Source: Sphingobium sp. SCG-1
Lineage (GTDB): Bacteria; Pseudomonadota; Alphaproteobacteria; Sphingomonadales; Sphingomonadaceae
Reading direction: 5' to 3'
Assembly (NCBI RefSeq): GCF_002953135.1
Contig: NZ_CP026372.1
Location: 1,054,001-1,118,000 of the forward strand
DNA: 64,000 nt
In this document: one piece after another, positions 8,536-17,272 of the stretch
How positions within the stretch are numbered: the first letter of the stretch is position 1
Layout of the letters: the number at the start of each line of letters is the position of its first letter
Position numbers and translations under genes: made by a program
Notes under the pieces: generated by a model
Seen by the model: only the letters and a program-made list of their open reading frames with translations
Database searches by the model: none
What the model was told of the DNA's origin: nothing

Positions 8536-9131
8536 AGCGGCTGGCAACGGCCGCGCTGATGCTGGTCGCGGCGCCTGCGCACGCCGACGAGGTAGGGCGC
8601 TGGACGATCTATATCGACGAGGCATCGGCCCGCTTCGGCATACCGACCAGCTGGATCGAGCGGGTCATGCGCGCCGAAAGCAACGGCCTGACCATGCTCA
8701 ATGGTCGGCCGATCCGCAGCCGCGCGGGCGCGATGGGCGTCATGCAGCTGATGCCGGCGACCTGGGCCGCGATGCGCGCGCGGCTGGCGCTCGGCTCGAA
8801 CCCGGACGATCCGCGCGACAATATCCTGGCCGGCACCTTCTATCTGCGGCTGATGTACGACCGGTTTGGCTATCCTGGGCTGTTCGGCGCCTATAATGCC
8901 GGTCCGGGTGCTTATGCAGAATGGCTCGCCGGAAAGCGCCGCTTGCCCGGCGAGACAGTTGCCTATCTCGGCACGGTCGGCGGTGTGCAGCGACCGCGCC
9001 AGCCTGTCGAAGTCCCAGCTCCACCGCCGAGCCTGTTCGTGGTGCGGCGGGACAGTTCCGGCCAGACCAGAGTCCCCGCATCTGCCAGCCAGCAGGTGTC
9101 GTTGTTCGCGGTTCGCAAGGACGTGCCATGA
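8523..9131 (+). CDS. Conjugation-associated lytic transglycosylase
   Basis: This 202-residue protein has a signal peptide (cleavage around AHA, residue 21) and an SLT-type domain. The catalytic Glu is probably E52 in MRAESNG, followed by AMGVMQLMPATW and a GLFGAYNAGPGAY block. Such enzymes open the peptidoglycan locally for the transfer channel (VirB1 role). The C-terminal part after about residue 160 is proline-rich and lacks a known domain. Translation is coupled to traF by a 13-base overlap. Confidence 0.92.
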   Translation: MDALKRLATAALMLVAAPAHADEVGRWTIYIDEASARFGIPTSWIERVMRAESNGLTMLNGRPIRSRAGAMGVMQLMPATWAAMRARLALGSNPDDPRDNILAGTFYLRLMYDRFGYPGLFGAYNAGPGAYAEWLAGKRRLPGETVAYLGTVGGVQRPRQPVEVPAPPPSLFVVRRDSSGQTRVPASASQQVSLFAVRKDVP

Positions 9132-9349
9132 TCGCGGGCGGTGGTAGGGCTCGTCTCGACAGGCCCAGCATGACGGCCGCCAGAGCGGCTCTCAAGGCCC
9201 GTGGGTGCCCCCCAATTTGCTGCGCAAATCGGTTCCCCCCACGTCCGCTTCGCGGCGCTGCGCTTCGCTCCGCGGCCCTGACAGCCGCTCCGCCACCCGT
9301 CTTCTCCACGCTGTTCTCGATGATGGGAACGCAAGCGATGGAGATCATC
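9132..9349 (+). other. Hairpin-containing leader before the 9350 gene
   Basis: This stretch has no convincing gene. It contains a perfect hairpin, ATTTGC (9215-9220), loop TGC, GCAAAT (9224-9229), flanked on both sides by runs of C. A series of CCGCTTCGCGG-type palindromes follows. It ends with GGAG six bases before the ATG of the next gene. Confidence 0.35.
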
Positions 9350-9706
9350 ATGACCATGTTTCAACCCATATCGGTGGCGGCGGATCGCGTGATGGCGGCG
9401 CTGGTTTCGGGGCTGGAGATCGAGTTCGGGCACGGTACCGGCGAGGCCTTGGCGCATCGGTTTCTGGAGGCTGAGGAGAGCGACTTCCTCTGGGATGCAC
9501 GAGAAATGGAGCGCTGGATCGGCGCTTTCGAGAGCATCGATGATGACGAAATCGATCTCGATCGGGTGCGGATTTTTGGGCGACTGGATGGCAAATGGTT
9601 CATCGCGGTGATGATCGTCGATGGCGACGGAAACCCTCACGGACTGACGGGCAAGCGCGAATTCGGGCGGCGGCACCAGGCATTAGCGGCGTTCGCGGAT
9701 GCCTGA
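9350..9706 (+). CDS. Small hypothetical protein of conjugative elements
   Basis: This 118-residue acidic protein has no signal peptide. Its N-terminal half is helical (DRVMAALVSGLEIEFGHGTGEALAHRF), an acidic DDDEIDLDRV segment lies in the middle, and a likely beta-rich GRLDGKWFIAVMIVDGDG stretch follows. The ATG at 9350 follows GGAG at six bases. I do not recognise the family. Its place between the traF-transglycosylase pair and the oriT/relaxase region suggests a transfer-associated role. Confidence 0.7.
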   Translation: MTMFQPISVAADRVMAALVSGLEIEFGHGTGEALAHRFLEAEESDFLWDAREMERWIGAFESIDDDEIDLDRVRIFGRLDGKWFIAVMIVDGDGNPHGLTGKREFGRRHQALAAFADA

Positions 9707-9722
9707 TCGCCACATCATTTCA

Positions 9723-9769
9723 GGCCGAGTCACGGTGCCCGATCGGCATCGTGGCCCGGCCTTCTTTTT
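9723..9769 (+). terminator. Intrinsic terminator after the 9350 gene
   Basis: CACGGTGCC (9731-9739) pairs with GGCATCGTG (9745-9753, one G-U). GGCC (9723-9726) and GGCC (9758-9761) extend the stem, and a T-rich tail lies at 9762-9769. Confidence 0.65.
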
Positions 9770-9825
9770 GATCCGAGCAGAGGGATCGGGAGAGGAAGAA
9801 GGAAAAAGGCGAAAGCAAGAGAAAG

Positions 9826-9937
9826 GCAATGCCTCGGGGGCATTGCTAAGTGTTTGTCTGCACATCGTTTTTTCACGAGACATGCCGCGCTGCGCACGAG
9901 ACATGCTCGTGAAGATTGGCGGAAATCCGCCATTTTT
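9826..9937 (+). other. oriT: Candidate origin of transfer / relaxosome binding region
   Basis: The intergenic stretch just before the relaxase gene holds an ordered set of repeats. First is an 8-bp inverted repeat GCAATGCC (9826-9833) and GGCATTGC (9839-9846). Next are two direct copies of CACGAGACATG at 9874-9884 and 9895-9905, 21 bases apart. The second copy is part of a palindrome CACGAG-ACATG-CTCGTG (9895-9911). A stem TGGCGGA/TCCGCCA (9917-9932) is followed by five T. Inverted repeats next to a relaxase gene are the usual form of oriT. The nic site cannot be assigned by eye, and the last hairpin could be a terminator. Confidence 0.5.
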
Positions 9938-9979
9938 GTTCGGCAATCGCGAGATTCACAGGCCTGCAGGGGCTCAGCG

Positions 9980-11851
9980 ATGAGCGACGACGAGGATTTC
10001 ACCCCTCGGCTCGGCCGGCAGCGACAGCGGAGCGGCAAGAAGGCCCGGCGCTACCTTGGTCGCATCGTCGGCGCCGCGATCCGATCGGCCGAGAAGGGCG
10101 CGATCAGAAGTCGGCGGTTCGACGGCAGTCGGATCGGCCGCGGCGCCAGCATGGGGCGGCTGCTTTCCAGCCGCGATCGATTCGGCGGCTTGCGCACGCG
10201 GCGCGCAGTCGTGAAGACCCGGCTCGTGCGCATCGGCGCGAAGGGCATGCCAGCGGCGCGCGCTCACCTGCGCTATATCCAGCGCGACGGCGTCACGCGC
10301 GAAGGTGCGCCGGGTGAACTTTATTCGGCCGAGCAGGACACGGCCGATGGCCAGGCCTTTCTCCAGCGCTGCGATGGCGACCGCCACCAGTTCCGCTTCA
10401 TCGTCTCGGCCGAGGACGGGTCGGAATATCCCGACCTCAAGCCGTTCACCCGCCGGCTGATGGCCCAGATGGAAATCGATCTCGGGACAAGGCTCGACTG
10501 GGTCGCGGTCGACCATTTCAACACGGCCCATCCGCACACCCACATCATGCTGCGCGGCGTCGAGGAAACCGGGCAGAATCTGGTCATCGCCCGCGAATAT
10601 ATCGCGCATGGCATCCGCGAGCGTGCGGCCGAACTGGTGACGCTCGATCTCGGGCCGCGAACGGATCAGGAAATCGAGTCAAGGCTTCGTCACGATATCG
10701 GTGAGGAGCGGATGACGGCGATCGACCGCCGCCTGATCCGGTCGATGGACGCCGATCGCCTGGTCACATCGGCAGACCGCGATCCCTTCCAGCAATCGCT
10801 CCGGGCGGGCCGGTTGCAGAAGCTCGCCAGCATAAGCCTCGCCGACGATGTCGGCGGTGGTCGCTGGCGCCTCGCCGACGATCTGGAAGGGACGCTGCGA
10901 ACGCTTGGCGAGCGAGGCGACATCATCCGGACCATGCAGCGCGAACTGACCGCCCGGAATCTTCAGCGGCCGTGGATCGGGCGAAGCCTGTTCGGAGCGG
11001 GGGAAACCGATCCCGAGCCGGTCGTCGGCCGCGTGATCGCGCGCGGTCTCGCCGACGAGCTCCGTGACCGTCACTATCTGCTGGTCGACGGTGTCGATGG
11101 TCATGCCCATTATGTCGATATCGGGTGGGGCGACGCGGTAGCGCCGATCCCGGAGGGCGCGATTGTCCGCGTGTCGGCGCGAAGCATGGAGGTCAGGGAC
11201 GCCGATCGCGTCGTCGCCGACGTGGCGGTAGCGAATGGCGGGCGATATTCGGCCGACCTGCATCTGCGGCATGACCCCTCGGCCACGCAGGCCTTCGCCG
11301 AAACCCATGTGCGGCGGCTTGAGGCGATGCGGCGGGCGGGCGCCGGCGTTGAGCGCGAGCCCGACGGAAGCTGGAAGATTCCCCCCGACCATATCGATCG
11401 TGCCGCCGCTTATGAGGCACGCCGTCATCGGGACCAGCCGGTCGAGGTGGAGACTCTGTCGACGCGACCACTGGACCAGCTGCGTGGAGCCGATGCGGCG
11501 ACTTGGGTCGATCGGGAGTTGGCATCGCAATCTCCGCTGCCGATCCGTGACGCCGGCTTCGGGCGCGAGGTCCGCGCGGCCATGGCAGGCCGGCGGCAAT
11601 GGCTGGTCGAGCAGCAGCTCGCGGATGTTGACGGCGACCGTACCCGGTTGCGGGCGAATGCGATCATGATGCTCCAAAGGCGGGAATTGTTGCGGGAGGG
11701 CGAAACGCTTTCGAGCGAGATCGGAAAGCCGTTCGTCGAGGCTCGCGTCGGCGAGCGGATCGAGGGGACCATCACGCGGCGGATCGAACTCGCCAGTGGC
11801 CGGTTGCCGAACGCGTACTCGGCAATGTGGTCTCGTCCGGCATCAAGGTGA
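9980..11851 (+). pseudogene. Relaxase (VirD2-like, DUF3363), 3' end lost and fused to trbL sequence
   Basis: The 623-codon frame starts MSDDEDF at 9980. A relaxase domain has the histidine cluster VDHFNTAHPHTHIMLRG (about residues 175-191), and the long DUF3363 region follows. The relaxase cuts the nic site and pilots single-stranded DNA in conjugation. Comparison with the second relaxase fragment (46203-47378) shows homology up to about 11806. There the intact protein would continue YALVERSR...TLVPWR for about 60 more residues. Here the sequence switches to trbL, in another frame, and ends after about 15 foreign residues. The catalytic domain is intact but the C terminus is gone. Confidence 0.9.
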
Positions 11852-12531
11852 TGGTGCTCGCCGTGATCGTCGGCATCGGCTCGAACTTCTTCACCGAGTT
11901 CACGAGCGCCTTGCAGGGCCAGGAGCCCGACATCGCGCAAGCCATGAGCCTTACGCTCGCCAGCCTGACCATCTTTGGCCTCGGCATCTTCGGCCCCGGC
12001 ATCGCGTCGGGCCTGATCTCGGGCGCCCCGCAACTGGGCGCGGGCGCAGCGCTTGGCACAACTGTCGGCGCCGCCGGAATCACCATGCTCGCAGGCGGTG
12101 CGGCGGTCGGAGGCGCACGCGCCCTCGGCGGCGCTGTGCTCGGCGCAGTTCGCGCGGGCACTTCGATGGGATCGGCCGCCTCGACTGGCTATGGGCTTGG
12201 CAAGGAAACCGCCGCGGCGCCGACAGTGGGCGCGGGTCTGGGCGGTGTGGCGCGCGCCGCGGGCAACGCCGCGCGAGATCGCGTTTCCAATGCCTTCGGT
12301 CTCCGCGAAGCTGCCACGCAAGGTCGCGCTGCCGCATGGAACGCGCTCAATCGCACTGGCGGCGATCCGGCTCCATCGGCCGCAGCCGACGACGGGGCAC
12401 CCGGCTGGGCTCGCGCCATGCGCAACCAGCAGGCCGCCCGTCACCACCGTAAGATCGCGCTCCACACCCTCCAGCAAGGCGATCGCGGCGGCGCCTCCGC
12501 CACCCCCGACATCAAGGAAAGGGACGACTGA
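11807..12531 (+). pseudogene. trbL: TrbL, C-terminal fragment left by a deletion
   Basis: From about 11807 the DNA encodes AERVLGNVVSSGIKVMVLAVIVGIG, the typical last part of the TrbL/VirB6 membrane domain. A glycine/alanine-rich tail ends at 12531. TrbL normally has about 450 or more residues with six or so membrane segments. Only about 240 residues remain and there is no start. The relaxase gene precedes it directly, so the coupling-protein gene, trbB-trbE, trbJ and the first half of trbL are missing. The stop overlaps the trbF start (TGATG). Confidence 0.9.
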
Positions 12532-13344
12532 TGATCTTCAAGCGCGCCGTCCAGCGCTATGGACGAACCCCGGAGCCCGAGACGCCCTATCAGCGGGCTG
12601 GCCAGGTCTGGGATGAACGCATCGGCTCCGCGCGCGTCCAGGCACGAAACTGGAGGCTGATGGCGTTCGGTTGTCTGGCGCTAACCGGCGGCCTGTCCGC
12701 GGGTGTCGTCTGGCAATCGATGCAAAGCCGGGTGACCCCCTATGTCGTCGAAGTCGATCGGCTCGGCGAGGCGCGCGCGATCACCGAGGCCGAAGCCGGC
12801 TATCACCCGACCCGATCCCCAGATCGCGTGGCACCTGTCGCACTTCATCGCGCATGTTCGGAGCCGGTCGCTCGATCCGGTCCTGACGCGGCAGAACTGG
12901 CTCGAGGCCTATGACTTCACCACCAAGCGGGGCGCCCAGTTCCTCGGGGACTACGCGCGCGGCGCCGATCCCTTCGCCAATATCGGCGAAAAGACGGTCT
13001 CGGTGCAGGTCACCAGCGTGGTGCGGGCGTCCGACCGATCGTTCCAGGTCAAATGGACCGAGACCGCGTATGAGCGGGGCGCCGAAGCGGGGACGTCCCA
13101 TTGGACCGCGATTCTGACGGTCGCGATGAAGCCGCCGAGCGATGCCGACAAGCTCCGCCGGAATCCGCTCGGCGTCTATGTCGATGCGGTCGACTGGAGC
13201 CGCGAGCTCGATCCGCCACAGCCGCCGCGCCCATCCGCGCCGGCGACCTCCGCGCCGCCGGTGCCAGCCGCCCTGCCGCTCGGATCGCCGCTCGATCCCA
13301 ACCTCGCTGCGCCCGCGCAGCCCAGCACGGAGACCCGTACATGA
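12531..13344 (+). pseudogene. trbF: TrbF (VirB8-like) with a single-base frameshift
   Basis: The N-terminal part (from 12531) has the cytoplasmic segment, one membrane helix and VTPYVVEVDRLGEA. The second part, in another frame, has DPQIAWHLSHFI, QNWLEAYDF, VTSVVRASDRSFQVKWTE and the proline-rich C terminus. The break is at about 12810-12814, where GACCCGAT is found and GACCGAT would restore HPTDPQIAWHL. This is one extra C. TrbF is an inner-membrane scaffold of the T4SS. The overlap with trbG (ATGA) is kept. Confidence 0.88.
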
Positions 13345-14267
13345 AGATGATCCTTACCGCAGTGGCGTTGGCCCTTTGCGTCACGTCCGCAGCCGCCCAG
13401 AATGCCGGGGCGCCACTACCGGCAGCGCCCGCCGCCGACAAGCAATCGGCTTCGAAACCGCCCGTCCGTCATCCGCTGGTCAGAAAGCGAGTCAGTCCGG
13501 CGGTGGCTCGAGTGGCAAACGCCAATCGCGCAGCGACGCAGCAACCGACCGCGCAGGCTTTTGTGAACGCCGTACAGGTCTATCCCTTCTCTGACGGCAC
13601 GATCTACCAAGTCTACACCGCGCCCGGCGCCGTCACCGACATCGCCCTCCAACCGGGAGAAAATCTCGTAGCGGTCGCTGCCGGCGACACGGTCCGCTGG
13701 GTCATCGGCGACACCACGAGCGGGGCCGGTGCGGACAAGCGGAAGCATATATTGGTGAAGCCGTTCGCCTCGGGGCTTGCGACGAACATCATCATCACAA
13801 CCGATCGGCGCAGCTATCACCTTCAGCTCACGGCCACATCGCGGACCGCGATGGCCGCCTTGTCCTGGATCTATCCGGCCGATCAACTGATTGCGCTTAG
13901 ACGTGCTGCCGAGCAGGCGGCCGCAGCAGCACCGATCTCGGAAGGGCTCGCGGTCGACAATCTGCATTTCAATTACACGGTGAGCGGTGACCGGGCGGCA
14001 TGGCGACCGCTCCGCGCGTTCGACGACGGGCGGCAGACCTTCATCGAGTTTCCTGCCAGCCTTGCAGTTGGCGATGCGCCTCCGCTCTTCATCGTCGGCC
14101 CGACCGGCGAGGCCGAGCTGGTCAATTATCGCGTCCGGGGCCGCTACTATATCGTCGATCGGATATTCGATGTGGCGGAACTCCGGCTCGGCACGAAGAA
14201 GCAGCAGATCGTTCGCATCACCCGCGTCGCCGAAGGTCGTCAGGCCCGGAAGGGCAAGCGCGCATGA
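13341..14267 (+). CDS. trbG: TrbG/VirB9 family conjugal transfer protein
   Basis: This 308-residue periplasmic protein has a signal peptide (cleaved near AAAQ, residue 20). The VirB9 pattern is visible: YPFSDGTIYQVYTAPGAVTDIALQPGE, VRWVIGDTTSG and a C-terminal TGEAELVNYRVRGRYYIVDRIFD. VirB9/TrbG forms the outer-membrane core complex with TrbI. The start overlaps the trbF stop and the stop overlaps the trbI start, both ATGA. The gene looks intact, but its partners upstream are deleted. Confidence 0.93.
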   Translation: MKMILTAVALALCVTSAAAQNAGAPLPAAPAADKQSASKPPVRHPLVRKRVSPAVARVANANRAATQQPTAQAFVNAVQVYPFSDGTIYQVYTAPGAVTDIALQPGENLVAVAAGDTVRWVIGDTTSGAGADKRKHILVKPFASGLATNIIITTDRRSYHLQLTATSRTAMAALSWIYPADQLIALRRAAEQAAAAAPISEGLAVDNLHFNYTVSGDRAAWRPLRAFDDGRQTFIEFPASLAVGDAPPLFIVGPTGEAELVNYRVRGRYYIVDRIFDVAELRLGTKKQQIVRITRVAEGRQARKGKRA

Positions 14268-15457
14268 CCGAGGCTGTTATTGCGCCCACCCGGAAAGTGG
14301 ATCCGGAGACGCTGGCGATCCGAGCAAGACCGGCGCGCGCCATCCGCTTTCGCCGGGGCGTCATCGTCGCTATTGCCGCGCTGGGTTCGGTCAGCCTGAT
14401 GGCGGTGGCCTGGGTCGCCCTCAAGCCGCGCGTGTTCGGCTCGATAGCAGAGCGACAGGAACTGTCCGAACCGAGCAATCGGCCCTCGACGGACTCGCTG
14501 AACGGTTTGCCGTCGACCTACGGCGATGTTCCCAAACTCGGCCCGCCGCTACCGGGGGATCTCGGTCGGCCAATTCTCGAGCACCAGCGTCAGATCGCTG
14601 CGGAGACCGGTTCGAGCGTGGATGTCGCCGGCCAAGCGGCGGCGCAGGAGCGCGAACGCCGGCTGGCAGGACTAAAAGCTGCGCGAGAGTCCGGTGTCCT
14701 GGTGCAAGGGTACACGACATCGCCGCCCACGCCGGCGGCCGAAGCCACGGCGATCCCAGCCCCGGCATCGACAGGAACTGACAGCCCGGCACTCGATCCG
14801 GATCGTGATCCCAACGCGCAGGGACGAAAGGCCCAATTCGTCGGCACGCTCGATAAAAGCGGCGACGTCAATCCGCATGTGCTGGCCGCCGCACCTTCGC
14901 CGTATCTCCTGTCCGCGGGCTGCGTGATCTCGGCGAGCCTGATCACGGGGCTTCGGTCCGACTTGCCCGGCCTTGTGACCGCGCAGGTGACCAGCCCGGT
15001 GTTCGACAGTCCCACTGGGCGTATTCTGCTGATTCCCCCAGGATCGCGGCTGATCGGCAGCTACGACAGCGTCGTGGCCTTCGGTCAGAAGCGCGCGCTG
15101 GTCATCTGGCAGCGCATCATGTTGCCCGATGGCAGCTCGCTGCGGATCGACAATGTGCCCGCGACGGATGCGTCGGGCTATGCCGGCCTTCAGGACAAGG
15201 TTGATTTCCACACTTGGGCGCTGCTCAAGGGCGTCGCGCTTGCGACGCTGCTGGGCATCGGGTCGGAGATAACCGTCGGTGGCGAGAGCGATCTGGTCCA
15301 GGTCATCCGGGAGTCGACGCAGCAAAATGTGTCGCGGGCGGGCGATCAGCTGACCTCGCGAAACCTCAATATCCAGCCGACGATCACGATCCGACCAGGC
15401 GCAACCGTCAGGCTTGTCGTCCACAAGGATCTCATCCTTGCTCCGTGGCGCGAATAG
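14264..15457 (+). CDS. trbI: TrbI/VirB10 family conjugal transfer protein
   Basis: This 397-residue protein has one N-terminal membrane helix at about residues 33-52 and a proline-rich linker. The VirB10 beta-barrel domain shows LSAGCVISASLITGLRSDLPGLVTAQVT, PPGSRLIGSYDS and a C-terminal IRPGATVRLVVHKDL. VirB10 spans the envelope and links energy-providing ATPases to the outer-membrane pore. It appears full length and is translationally coupled to trbG. Confidence 0.94.
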   Translation: MTEAVIAPTRKVDPETLAIRARPARAIRFRRGVIVAIAALGSVSLMAVAWVALKPRVFGSIAERQELSEPSNRPSTDSLNGLPSTYGDVPKLGPPLPGDLGRPILEHQRQIAAETGSSVDVAGQAAAQERERRLAGLKAARESGVLVQGYTTSPPTPAAEATAIPAPASTGTDSPALDPDRDPNAQGRKAQFVGTLDKSGDVNPHVLAAAPSPYLLSAGCVISASLITGLRSDLPGLVTAQVTSPVFDSPTGRILLIPPGSRLIGSYDSVVAFGQKRALVIWQRIMLPDGSSLRIDNVPATDASGYAGLQDKVDFHTWALLKGVALATLLGIGSEITVGGESDLVQVIRESTQQNVSRAGDQLTSRNLNIQPTITIRPGATVRLVVHKDLILAPWRE

Positions 15458-15467
15458 GAGTCATCCG

Positions 15468-15689
15468 ATGCCCGAATTGAAGCTGGCGAAGCTCCCGGAT
15501 CGGACGCCAATCAAACTCGCTATCGCCGTCACGCCTGACCTTCACCAGATGCTACAACAATATGCCGCCCTTTATGCCGAGGCTTACGGCCGGGAGGAGG
15601 CTATTACCGACCTTGTGCCCGCGATGCTGACGGCATTCCTCGAAGGTGATCGAGGGTTTTTGAAGGCGCGCAAGGCTGCCGAAGATTAG
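15468..15689 (+). CDS. DUF2274 domain protein
   Basis: This 73-residue protein matches DUF2274: LKLAKLPDRTPIKL followed by VTPDLHQMLQQYAALYAEAYGREE and a LVPAMLTAFLEGDR segment. DUF2274 genes usually close trb operons in alphaproteobacterial elements, as here, directly after trbI. The ATG at 15468 follows AGGAG at eight bases. The amphipathic helices suggest a small DNA-binding or dimeric protein, but no function is established. Confidence 0.88.
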   Translation: MPELKLAKLPDRTPIKLAIAVTPDLHQMLQQYAALYAEAYGREEAITDLVPAMLTAFLEGDRGFLKARKAAED

Positions 15690-15695
15690 GGCTCG

Positions 15696-15920
15696 ATGAC
15701 GAAGGAGGATTACCTCTGGACGCCGAGGGAGTTAGCAAAGTTCCTGGGCTATTCCGAAAGCACCATCTGTCGGATGGTATCGCAATGCCCCGAAAAGCTA
15801 CCGCCGCGCGTCGCGACGCTGGCGCGACCTAGGTGGCTACCTGAGGTCGCTCGGGAGTGGGCAAGGGTCAGCAGCGATTTGCCGATAGGCCGCGGAGGGC
15901 GCCCACGCATAATCCGGTAA
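15696..15920 (+). CDS. Small AlpA-like helix-turn-helix protein
   Basis: This 74-residue protein contains LWTPRELAKFLGYSESTICRMVSQ, a clear helix-turn-helix, followed by a wing-like PRWLPEVAREW. It resembles AlpA/excisionase-type regulators. It is the last gene of the left element, six bases after DUF2274 and about 125 bases from the 3' end of tRNA-Leu(GAG). That position suits a recombination-directionality factor or transfer regulator. No integrase is seen on this side. Confidence 0.75.
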   Translation: MTKEDYLWTPRELAKFLGYSESTICRMVSQCPEKLPPRVATLARPRWLPEVAREWARVSSDLPIGRGGRPRIIR

Positions 15921-15994
15921 GTTATCAGGCCCGGATCCGCCCTTTCATTCATCTCGCTTTTGGAACGCTTCACAGCATGCTCAGGGAATGGCAG

Positions 15995-16045
15995 TGTGCC
16001 AAACTGTGCCAAATCCCCGAAATTATCCTTTGTTTTCAAAGGATA
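15995..16045. repeat. Direct repeats and hairpin at the island/tRNA junction
   Basis: Two copies of TGTGCCAAA lie at 15995-16003 and 16005-16013, ten bases apart, like arm-type recombinase sites. A perfect 9-bp hairpin TATCCTTTG (16024-16032), loop TTTT, CAAAGGATA (16037-16045) touches the 3' end of the tRNA. Read with the tRNA, the hairpin could be its terminator. The attachment core itself is probably in the tRNA 3' end, but the second copy is outside the window. Confidence 0.45.
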
Positions 16046-16046
16046 T

Positions 16047-16133
16047 TGGTGCGGTCGAGAAGACTCGAACTTCCACGGCCTTTCGGCCACAACGACCTCA
16101 ACGTTGCGCGTCTACCAATTCCGCCACGACCGC
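16047..16133 (-). tRNA. tRNA-Leu (anticodon GAG)
   Basis: This 87-base class II tRNA is read on the minus strand. Acceptor stem GCGGTCG (from 16133) pairs with CGACCGC, the anticodon stem-loop is CAACG-TTGAGGT-CGTTG, there is a long variable arm, and the T-loop is GTTCGAGTC. The CCA end is encoded (16049-16047). Its 3' end faces the left element, a common integration target. Confidence 0.96.
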
Positions 16134-16258
16134 ACTGTTCATGATAGAGCCGGACGGACCGGCAACTGGCAGGCGCAGGCCATTAGCAAAGGCGTCGGGA
16201 CCATGCAAGTCGCGAAAATCTTTTATTGCCTGCGATCCAGAAACGGTGCCCGAAACCG

Positions 16259-17095
16259 TCAATGTCCGCTGTCGACGAAGCCCAGCGACAGGTTCTCCGC
16301 GTTCTTGGGAATATCGAGGCGGCTCTCGTTGATCGACGCTTCTTCGCCGGGTTTGAGCTTGGGCTTGTCGGCCTTTGTCGTCCAACTGAACACCAGCCTG
16401 CCTTGCTTGTCCCGCAATTCCACCAGCACCGGCGGCACGGCTTGCAAATTCTCGCCGCTGTTGACGATCCGCGCACTGAACGCGAAATATTCTTCGCCAG
16501 TGGGAAGCTTGCGACGCTCGGCAGGCTTGGCGAGGTAGAAGAGCAGGTCCGGCTCCTCATTGTCCGCCGCCAGCCCCAGGCTCACGGCCCAGTTCGGTGT
16601 TCCAAACACGTAGAGCGCTGCCCCGGCCGCGCTCACCAGCAGGAAGAACAGGATCGCGACAGTCATCCAGATCTTGGCAGGATTACGCCGCGGCCGGAAA
16701 GGCGGCTCGGGCGCGAAGCTGTCGAACACAGTGCGTTCAGCAGCCGTCGCTTCGGTCTCCGTTGTCGACGTGATCGGCTTGCCCGCAGGCGGTGGCGCAT
16801 AAATGTCCTCCTCCGCCACAGATTCAGTTGTGGCAGGAGCGAGAGAAGCGTCTTCAACGGGGGGCGATGCCATGGCGCCGCTATCTTCAGGCGCCGTTTC
16901 CACAGCCGGGGGCAAGGTCGGCTGCTCGGCCGCCGACGGCGTACTTTCCGGAGCCGTTTCGCGGGGCGGCAGCGCTGCCGGTTCCTGGAACCAGCTATGT
17001 TTGCAGGAGGCGCATCGCACCTGGCGACCGCTGGCCCCGATGGCGCTGTCGGGCACGATATAGCGCGTGGCGCATTTGGGGCAATTAAGGATCAT
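16259..17095 (-). CDS. Zinc-ribbon membrane protein (MJ0042 finger, DUF3426-like)
   Basis: This 278-residue protein begins with a CPKC...CASC zinc ribbon of the MJ0042 type (residues 5-31). A long acidic, proline-rich linker and one membrane helix (about 143-165, TVAILFFLLVSAAGAALYVFG) follow. A C-terminal extracytoplasmic DUF3426-like domain has ARIVNSGENLQAVPPVLVELRD. Such proteins are common in Alphaproteobacteria next to ftsEX. Their role is unknown, perhaps envelope-linked regulation. The gene is divergent from ftsE. Confidence 0.85.
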   Translation of the reverse strand: MILNCPKCATRYIVPDSAIGASGRQVRCASCKHSWFQEPAALPPRETAPESTPSAAEQPTLPPAVETAPEDSGAMASPPVEDASLAPATTESVAEEDIYAPPPAGKPITSTTETEATAAERTVFDSFAPEPPFRPRRNPAKIWMTVAILFFLLVSAAGAALYVFGTPNWAVSLGLAADNEEPDLLFYLAKPAERRKLPTGEEYFAFSARIVNSGENLQAVPPVLVELRDKQGRLVFSWTTKADKPKLKPGEEASINESRLDIPKNAENLSLGFVDSGH

Positions 17096-17272
17096 TACGC
17101 TTCATAAGCATCCTAGGGAGTCGAGAGCAAGCGGCGAACGCAAACCAGCGAATCGCCGTGCAAAAACGCATCGATGTTCCGATGCGTGCAGCCCCACTTT
17201 ACGGCTCTTCCATGCTGTGCGATGGCTGGGCGAACCCGTGTGAGGACGCCGGGCAATCGCAGCGGGATCAGC

